The position numbers were made by a program, and so were the translations under genes. Of a DNA stretch of 40,350 bases, positions 34,908 through 40,350 are shown one piece after another. Within the stretch, counting starts at the first letter, position 1. Every line of letters starts with the position of its first letter. Below the pieces are notes generated by a model that did no database searches, was not told the DNA's origin, and saw only the letters and a program-made list of their open reading frames with translations. The DNA is from Pseudomonadota bacterium (GTDB lineage: Bacteria; Tectomicrobia; Entotheonellia; Entotheonellales; Entotheonellaceae): NCBI GenBank assembly GCA_005777235.1, contig SXND01000118.1, positions 1 to 40,350 on the forward strand, written 5' to 3'.

Positions 34908-35882
34908 TTAAGCCAGCCAACGTGTCATACAGAGTGCGAGGACACGCGCCGTCTGGACTGCCATGGCGACCTCAAGACGTGGGAGGGTCTCGGAATCCGT
35001 ACGCGCCGGACGGCGGTCCGCTACCGTCATGCCGCGCGTGCGCGTGCCACGCGTCTCGACCCCGACAGACAGCGAGACGCACGTGACCAGGGAAGGATCC
35101 AAGGCGACCGCGACCGCCAGGGGATCGTGCAGGGTCATCCCCTCGGGATAGCGCTGGAACGTGTATCGCGTCAGATCAAAGAGCGCCTGCGCTACGGGGG
35201 TGCGGGCGGCCTGGCGCGTGGACGGCAACAGGTCCGGCGTCAAGCGGACATGCTGCGTAACATCCAGTGGTATCAACGTGATAGGCAGGCCGGCCTGGAA
35301 GACGATGTCGGCCGCATGGGGATCCACGTAGATATTAAATTCTGCCACTGGGCTCACATTCCCCGGCACCGCAATCGCCCCACCCATAATCACCAAGCTG
35401 CCAAGCTGTCGCATGGTCTCTGGGTCCGCCTGAATGGCCCGCGCGATATTGGTCAGGGGCCCGAGCGCAATCACCGTCAGGGCGCGTCCATGCTGTCGCA
35501 CCACACGTAACAAGCGTGGCACCGCCTGTGGACTGACGGCGGGCAGCGGCGGCGGTGGATACGCCAACACCCCCTCGGGGGTGCGCAGGGTCGTGATGCC
35601 TCCCAGGCCGTCGTCACCGTGGACCATGGTGGCGGTGTGCAATGGGCGCCGGAGCGGTTGGCGACTCCCGACGGCCACTACGGGTGCCGTGGGCAGCGCC
35701 AGCATGGCCAGCACCTGGTGCACATTCGCGGTAGCCTGCGCCACCGGGACGTTGCCGGCCACGGTGGTGATGAGTTCCACCTGCCATTCCGGGGCGCGCA
35801 GGGCGAGCAACAAGGCCAGGGCATCATCAAGGCCCGGATCCGTATCAATGACGACAGGGCGTGGTTGTTGAGCGGCGGTCAT
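34908..35882 (-). CDS. Inosine-uridine-type nucleoside hydrolase
   Basis: 324-residue nucleoside N-ribohydrolase (IunH family), which splits nucleosides into base and ribose. The calcium-binding motif DTDPGLDDALAL has Asp13, Asp15, Asp19 and Asp20 from the ATG at 35882. GDDGLGG follows near 90-96, then LGPLTNIARA and EFNIYVDPHAA, all typical. The start has GAGGTGG upstream; the 47 open codons before it overlap glcF. It begins 13 bp after glcF, an unusual operon partner for glycolate oxidase. Confidence 0.93.
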   Translation of the reverse strand: MTAAQQPRPVVIDTDPGLDDALALLLALRAPEWQVELITTVAGNVPVAQATANVHQVLAMLALPTAPVVAVGSRQPLRRPLHTATMVHGDDGLGGITTLRTPEGVLAYPPPPLPAVSPQAVPRLLRVVRQHGRALTVIALGPLTNIARAIQADPETMRQLGSLVIMGGAIAVPGNVSPVAEFNIYVDPHAADIVFQAGLPITLIPLDVTQHVRLTPDLLPSTRQAARTPVAQALFDLTRYTFQRYPEGMTLHDPLAVAVALDPSLVTCVSLSVGVETRGTRTRGMTVADRRPARTDSETLPRLEVAMAVQTARVLALCMTRWLA

Positions 35883-35895
35883 ACCCACCTCTAGG

Positions 35896-37212
35896 CTACT
35901 CGCGGGCCGCCGCCTGATACGAGGCGTCGAGCAATTCGATAGGATGCACGACTGGGATTGACAGACCCGCTTGTTGCACCCCCGTGCGCAATTGCAGCAT
36001 ACAGCCGGGATTGCCGGTGGCAATGACCTCGGGTTGCGCCGCCAGAATATGTGCCATCTTGCGCGCTAGGATGCGCATAGAGAGCTCGTGATGCGTGATA
36101 TTGTAAATTCCTGCGGCCCCACAGCAGAAATCCGCGTCCGTCACCGGGACGAGTTGCAGTCCTGGAATCCCTTGTAAAAGCGCGCGCGGCTGTTGCCGAA
36201 TGCGCTGCGCGTGCAGCAGATGACAGGGATCGTCATAGGCCACCCGTTTGGGCACGGAGCCCAGCGGCCCACGCAGCGGTTCCTGGGCCAGACATGCGGT
36301 AATGTCCTGGACTTTGGCACTAAACTGGGCCGCGCGGGCGGCAAAGGCCGGCTCTTCGGCTAATAACGCGCCGTAACTTTTGAGCTGGGCGCCACACCCG
36401 GCGGCATTGTTGACGATGGCATCGAGCGGCTGTTGCTCAAAGGCCGCGATATTGCGCCGCGCCAGGGCTCTGGCTTGCTCACGCTCTCCAGCATGCATGT
36501 GCAAGGCGCCACAGCAGGTCTGCTGCCCCGCCACCCAGAGTGTACAGCCATTGGCTTGCAGCACACGGGCGCTGGCGTGATGCACCTCGGGAAACAGGCC
36601 ATCCATCACACAGCCGGTAAAAAAGCCCACCCGTCGCGTCACGGGCGCGGCTCCAGGCAGCGTCGCCGGGACGCTGCGGGTAAAGGGCCGCGGCAGGTGG
36701 GTAGGCAGGTTCGCTTCCAGACGTTTGAGAACCCCAGGAAAGAGGTCCAGTATCTGGAGCTCCCGCACCAGGCGCTGCAATCCAGAGCGCTGATACCACT
36801 GCACGCCACGGAAGAGCAACGCCAGACGCTGGGGATGTGGAAACAGTTCCTGAAACACCACACGCCGTAGGAGGCGCTGCGGCCAGGGTCGCGGCAGTTG
36901 GCGCTCGATCTGCCCACGGGCCATTTCCATCAAGTCGCCAAAGTGCACATGAGAAGGGCAGGCCGTTTCGCAGGCCCGGCAGTCCAGGCACTGGGACATA
37001 TGCGTCACAAAGTTGGGCGTCATCTGCAAGCGGGCGTCATCCACCGCTTTGATCAGGTAGACCCGCCCGCGCGGTGAGTCCATCTCCGTACCGAGGACAC
37101 GATAGGTCGGACATTTATCGAGACACAGACCGCAATGAATGCACGCGGTAATTTTGTCACGCGGTGGGCGTTCGTGCTGATCAAAACTGGGCAGAGGCGT
37201 AGAGACGGCCAC
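35896..37212 (-). CDS. glcF: Glycolate oxidase iron-sulfur subunit
   Basis: 438-residue GlcF. Two 4Fe-4S motifs are CIHCGLCLDKCP (Cys24, 27, 30, 34) and CLDCRACETACP (Cys75, 78, 81, 85). Two cysteine-rich CCG domains follow (FFTGCVMDGLFPEVH ... CCGALH, and DPCHLLHAQR ... CCGAAGIYN). It passes electrons from the GlcD/GlcE flavin subunits towards the membrane quinone pool. I chose the GTG at 37212 because AGGAGGG lies 8 bases before it; the frame is open to a GTG at 37251 without a ribosome site. It lies 54 bp after glcE. Confidence 0.94.
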   Translation of the reverse strand: MAVSTPLPSFDQHERPPRDKITACIHCGLCLDKCPTYRVLGTEMDSPRGRVYLIKAVDDARLQMTPNFVTHMSQCLDCRACETACPSHVHFGDLMEMARGQIERQLPRPWPQRLLRRVVFQELFPHPQRLALLFRGVQWYQRSGLQRLVRELQILDLFPGVLKRLEANLPTHLPRPFTRSVPATLPGAAPVTRRVGFFTGCVMDGLFPEVHHASARVLQANGCTLWVAGQQTCCGALHMHAGEREQARALARRNIAAFEQQPLDAIVNNAAGCGAQLKSYGALLAEEPAFAARAAQFSAKVQDITACLAQEPLRGPLGSVPKRVAYDDPCHLLHAQRIRQQPRALLQGIPGLQLVPVTDADFCCGAAGIYNITHHELSMRILARKMAHILAAQPEVIATGNPGCMLQLRTGVQQAGLSIPVVHPIELLDASYQAAARE

Positions 37213-37266
37213 GAGGCGAGCCCTCCTAAAAAATGGTCCTGGAGACCCCACGTGTGGGGGAGGCTG

Positions 37267-38631
37267 TCACACAAAACGCCCCGGATTCAGCCTGTTCTGG
37301 GGATCATAGGATGTTTTAATGGCACGCATGAGGGCAAAATCGTCCCGTGGTGCCCCCCAGACCGGCCAGCGCTGCTTGACGGCCAGCGGAGCCCGCTCCA
37401 CGACCATATGCCCGTGCAGGCCCTCCACGCACGTCTGCAGCGCCTGCACCTGTGCGAGCAGATGAGCCACCTCTGACGTCTCGCCTGCCATCCCTGGCAT
37501 CCCGACATACACAATGCCGCTCCCAGCATGAGCCACCAGGGACCAGGGCGTGTCAGCGTGCCCGGCGATCTCCTGCACAGCATGGCACAAGGCCGGCAGC
37601 GCGTCCATCAGCAGGCTGACTTTTGCCACCACGCCCAGCGGCGCCTCGCTGGTGTCCGTCGTGCCCTGCGTCAACGTCCCCAGCGCCGCCCACAGGCTCT
37701 CTTGCTCCGTCGCCTGCCAGGTGTAGACACTGACCGACCGGGGCAGGGCAAGACGCTGGAGGGCGTTGATCAGGCGTTGCGCCTGGCTCTGCGTCACCTC
37801 CGGGGTGCCTTCCACCCGTGCGACGAGTGTGTAAGCGGTGTCGGGCAGGGTGAGCCCGGTGCACGCTGCCAGGGTGGCACATGATGGCTCATTCAGCAGT
37901 TCCAGGCTGTTGAGGCGCAGAGGCACGTGCAGCACGGTGGGTAAGATCACCGCCAGATCCGTAGGCGTCTCGCATCCAAAAGCCAGGGTCAGTTCCCCAG
38001 GGGGCAGCGGATGCAGTTTACACGTCAATTCCACCAGGATGGCCAACGTGCCCAGCGAACCAATGTACAGTTTATTGACGTCATAGCCCGTGACGTTTTT
38101 TACCACACGACCGCCGGCTTTGACGCGGGTGCCGTCCACGGTCACAACCATCGTGCCGAGCAGCACATCCCGCACGGTGCCGTAGAGGAGACGCCGTGGC
38201 CCGCTCACGTTCGTCATGACGACGCCACCTATCGTTGTGGCAGGCGTGACCGGTGGATCAAGCGCCAGAAACTGTCCCTGCGCGTGCAACGTCTGTTGTA
38301 AGGCCGTGAACCTCATCCCCGCTTGTACAGTCGTGGTCAGATCCGCTGGTTCATAGGCAACTTGCTGCTGCAGACGTTCGACGCTCAGCACAAGATCCAC
38401 CTGGGCTGGAGTCTGCCCGAGGCCCAGGTGACTGCCCCCACCACGCGGGAACACCGTGGCCTGGTATTCTGTCGCCAGCCGCAACACTGCGAGTATCTCG
38501 TCGGCATCCGCCGGGCAGACCACGAGCCCCGGGCACACACCATCAATCGCATACGCCGCGACTGCGGCGTCTGTCACGAGGTGTGCCGCTCCGACCACGG
38601 CCTCCAGTGCTGTCGCCAAGCCTTCACGCAT
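37267..38631 (-). CDS. glcE: Glycolate oxidase subunit GlcE (FAD-binding)
   Basis: 454-residue FAD-binding (PCMH-type) subunit of glycolate oxidase. The flavin motif PRGGGSHLGLG sits near 61-71, TIGGVVMTNVSGPRRLLYGTVRD near 134-156, and VVKNVTGYDVNKLYIGSLGTLAI near 178-200. The C-terminus is YDPQNRLNPGRFV. The start codon is one of two ATGs (38637 or 38631) behind GAAGGGG; both overlap the end of glcD by a few bases, which means translational coupling. It is required together with GlcD and GlcF for activity in E. coli. Confidence 0.93.
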   Translation of the reverse strand: MREGLATALEAVVGAAHLVTDAAVAAYAIDGVCPGLVVCPADADEILAVLRLATEYQATVFPRGGGSHLGLGQTPAQVDLVLSVERLQQQVAYEPADLTTTVQAGMRFTALQQTLHAQGQFLALDPPVTPATTIGGVVMTNVSGPRRLLYGTVRDVLLGTMVVTVDGTRVKAGGRVVKNVTGYDVNKLYIGSLGTLAILVELTCKLHPLPPGELTLAFGCETPTDLAVILPTVLHVPLRLNSLELLNEPSCATLAACTGLTLPDTAYTLVARVEGTPEVTQSQAQRLINALQRLALPRSVSVYTWQATEQESLWAALGTLTQGTTDTSEAPLGVVAKVSLLMDALPALCHAVQEIAGHADTPWSLVAHAGSGIVYVGMPGMAGETSEVAHLLAQVQALQTCVEGLHGHMVVERAPLAVKQRWPVWGAPRDDFALMRAIKTSYDPQNRLNPGRFV

Positions 38632-40102
38632 GGGCATGCGCCCCTTCGAGCGCTGCCGCCACAGCGTCGTGTACAGCTGGCGTGACACCAGCGTCGGCGG
38701 TCACTGCCCCACAGCGGCAGCGTCCACCCAGCGGCAGGACTTTGCCGGGATTACAGAGTTGGCGCGGATTAAAAACGTGCCGCAAGCGTTGCATGAGCGC
38801 CAGGTCATCGTCCGAGAACAGCCAGGGCATGCAATTTTTTTTCTCCAACCCAATGCCATGCTCACCGCTCAACACGCCACCCAACTCGACGCACATACGT
38901 AGAATCGCTTCGCCCGCCTGATGCACACGGTGTACTTGGTCGGCATCGCGTTCATCATAGAGCACCAGCGGGTGCAGATTCCCGTCACCGGCATGAAAGA
39001 CGTTGGCAATGCGCAGGTTGTAGGTCTGGCTAATCTGCTGGAGACGTTGCAAGGCCTCTGGTAAGCGGGTGCGCGGGATGACGCCGTCGTGCGTATAGTA
39101 GTTCGGGCTGAGACTTCCGACCGCCCCGAAGGCTTCCTTGCGTCCCTTCCAGAGCAGGGCACGCTCCGCCTCATCCTGGGCAATGCGGACACCCTGGCAG
39201 CCGTGTTGCTGGCAGATGTCGGCGATGCGGGCGGCATCGGCTTCCATGCCATCAGCAATGCCGTCCAGCTCGATCAATAGGAGGGCGCCGGCATCCAAGG
39301 GGAGCCCAGCCTGGATCGCCGCTTCCACCGCTTGAATGGCCAGGTTGTCCATCATTTCCAGCGCCCCAGGAATGATGCCGGCACCAATGATGCCACTCAC
39401 CGCATTGCTCGCGTCTTCGACCGAGGCAAAAAACGCCAGCACCGTCTTCCAGGCTTCCGGTTTGCGTAACAAGCGCACCGTGACCTGGGTGACAATGCCA
39501 AACGTGCCTTCAGAGCCGACAAACAGCCCGGTGAGGTCGTAGCCGGGGGTGTCGAGGGTGGCGCCGCCGAGATGGACGACCGTCGCGTCGGGCAAGACGA
39601 CTTCCAAGCCCAGGACGTGATTCGTCGTGACGCCGTATTTCAACGTATGCGGCCCGCCGGAATTCTCAGCAACATTGCCCCCAATGGTGCAGGAGCCCTG
39701 GCTCGAGGGGTCTGGCGCGTAGTAATACCCCGCCTCCGCCGTTGCCAGCGATAAATGCAGATTCACCAAGCCTGGCTGGACCACGGCGCGCTGATTGACG
39801 TAATCCAGGGCGAGGATTTTGTTCATGTGGCACATTTCGATGATAATCCCCCCGTCGAGGGCGAGTGCCCCGCCGCTGAGACCGGTGCCCGCGCCACGGG
39901 CCACAAAGGGGATGCTATAGTGGTTGGCCAGTTGCACCACGGCCACCACTTGCTCCGTGGTCGTGACGAAGACCACCGCACTGGGCTGGGCTTTGTCCAG
40001 CGTATGCCCGTCGCATTCATAGACCAGCATCTCTTCCGGGGCGGACAACACGGGCATCGGCGCCACAATGGCCGCCAGGGCGTGTAGAATGTGTTGCTCC
40101 AT
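38624..40102 (-). CDS. glcD: Glycolate oxidase catalytic subunit GlcD
   Basis: 492-residue FAD-linked oxidase that converts glycolate to glyoxylate (D-lactate is an alternative substrate in relatives). The FAD domain has VARGAGTGLSGGALALDGG near 68-86 and CTIGGNVAENSGGPHTLKYG near 136-155. The C-terminal FAD-oxidase domain has NVFHAGDGNLHPLVLYD and LSGEHGIGLEKK. AGGTGA precedes the ATG. It is the first gene of glcD-glcE-glcF-nucleoside hydrolase, behind a strong promoter. A separate D-lactate dehydrogenase role cannot be excluded, but adjacent glcE and glcF favour glycolate oxidase. Confidence 0.94.
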   Translation of the reverse strand: MEQHILHALAAIVAPMPVLSAPEEMLVYECDGHTLDKAQPSAVVFVTTTEQVVAVVQLANHYSIPFVARGAGTGLSGGALALDGGIIIEMCHMNKILALDYVNQRAVVQPGLVNLHLSLATAEAGYYYAPDPSSQGSCTIGGNVAENSGGPHTLKYGVTTNHVLGLEVVLPDATVVHLGGATLDTPGYDLTGLFVGSEGTFGIVTQVTVRLLRKPEAWKTVLAFFASVEDASNAVSGIIGAGIIPGALEMMDNLAIQAVEAAIQAGLPLDAGALLLIELDGIADGMEADAARIADICQQHGCQGVRIAQDEAERALLWKGRKEAFGAVGSLSPNYYTHDGVIPRTRLPEALQRLQQISQTYNLRIANVFHAGDGNLHPLVLYDERDADQVHRVHQAGEAILRMCVELGGVLSGEHGIGLEKKNCMPWLFSDDDLALMQRLRHVFNPRQLCNPGKVLPLGGRCRCGAVTADAGVTPAVHDAVAAALEGAHAHA

Positions 40103-40161
40103 ACATTGTCACCTGTTTGGCTACGTGACCACGAGCGCTCCCGCTCTCCTGAGAAGCGGTG

Positions 40162-40190
40162 ATTATCGCTGAGGGCGGACGCGAGGTCAA
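40162..40190 (-). promoter_or_regulatory. glcDEF promoter (sigma-70 type)
   Basis: Minus strand: -35 TTGACC (40185-40190), 17-base spacer, -10 GATAAT (40162-40167), each one base from consensus. The start would be near 40155, inside a CCGCT/AGCGG hairpin (40141-40159) in the glcD leader. It lies only 20 bp from the end of the neighbouring insertion sequence. Confidence 0.7.
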
Positions 40191-40209
40191 GCGCTATAGG
40201 CGCTCGCGT

Positions 40210-40226
40210 CAGGGCTCCCTCATGAG
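40210..40226. repeat. Likely terminal end of the ISAs1-type element
   Basis: CAGGGCTCCCTCATGAG begins at 40210 and runs past the transposase stop. ISAs1-family elements end in CAGGG-like inverted repeats, so the element boundary is probably 40210. The other end lies outside the window. Confidence 0.45.
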
Positions 40227-40350
40227 ATTTGGAGGATGCGTTTGAGGGTGTGGTTATCCCAACCGGCTTTTTTTCTCAATCGCTTAATGGACTCGCGCTT
40301 GTCTTTAGCGGTCTGGAGGAGGTTGAGAGCGACATGGCGCATGGTGGCGA
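40220..40350 (-). CDS. ISAs1-family transposase, C-terminal end (cut by window edge)
   Basis: The last 42 codons before the TGA at 40220-40222 read ...MRHVALNLLQTAKDKRES, then IKRLRKKAGWDNHTLKRIL. The RH-x-ALNLL and KAGWDN motifs are the typical C-terminus of ISAs1 (H-repeat) DDE transposases. The 5' part lies beyond the window, so intactness cannot be judged. Confidence 0.75.
   Translation of the reverse strand, partial: ATMRHVALNLLQTAKDKRESIKRLRKKAGWDNHTLKRILQIS

Overview
This window is the replication-origin region of a GC-rich bacterial chromosome, with about 25 kb of adjoining metabolic and envelope genes. Protein content (Hsp33, double-VOC protein, TIGR04211 SH3 protein, glcDEF, giant membrane protein, TnpB and ISAs1 elements) suggests an uncultured Tectomicrobia/Entotheonella-like or deltaproteobacterial-grade lineage. 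That is inference; no rRNA or tRNA gene is present to settle it. Region 1 (1-6542, minus strand): gyrA (N-terminal part only), gyrB, recF, dnaN, a DnaA-box cluster that is the likely oriC, and dnaA. The DnaA is unusual: it starts directly at the AAA+ domain, lacks domains I and II, and carries Lys-Tyr instead of Asp-His in its DNA-recognition motif. Region 2 (6543-13432, plus strand): divergent from dnaA lie rpmH, rnpA, yidD, yidC, mnmE, mnmG and rsmG, the ancestral order for ribosomal protein L34, RNase P, membrane insertion and tRNA wobble modification. parA and parB, which often follow rsmG, are not there. Region 3 (13433-21109): an accessory stretch with two minus-strand NAD(P)-dependent oxidoreductases, Hsp33, an alpha/beta hydrolase-fold protein with a Cys nucleophile elbow, a periplasmic SH3/coiled-coil protein coupled to an orphan MalK-type ATPase, a PadR regulator and a double-VOC protein. 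Region 4 (21110-30377, plus strand): a glycine-zipper lipoprotein, the ComM/YifB AAA+ protein, PspA, and then a 2000-residue membrane protein 36 bp behind pspA. The PspA plus giant-protein pair is the best candidate for an undescribed envelope system. Region 5 (30381-34874, minus strand): a serine-palmitoyltransferase-like PLP enzyme in an operon with a GNAT-fold protein (possible sphingoid/N-acyl lipid module), a TnpB element inserted 40 bp upstream of the PLP gene, and a DedA protein. Region 6 (34908-40350, minus strand): glcD-glcE-glcF plus a nucleoside hydrolase behind a clear sigma-70 promoter, and at the window edge the 3' end of an ISAs1-type transposase. Several promoters in the window share an extended -10 of the form TGnTATnnT. 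No CRISPR array was seen. No gene-free stretch exceeds 300 bases.
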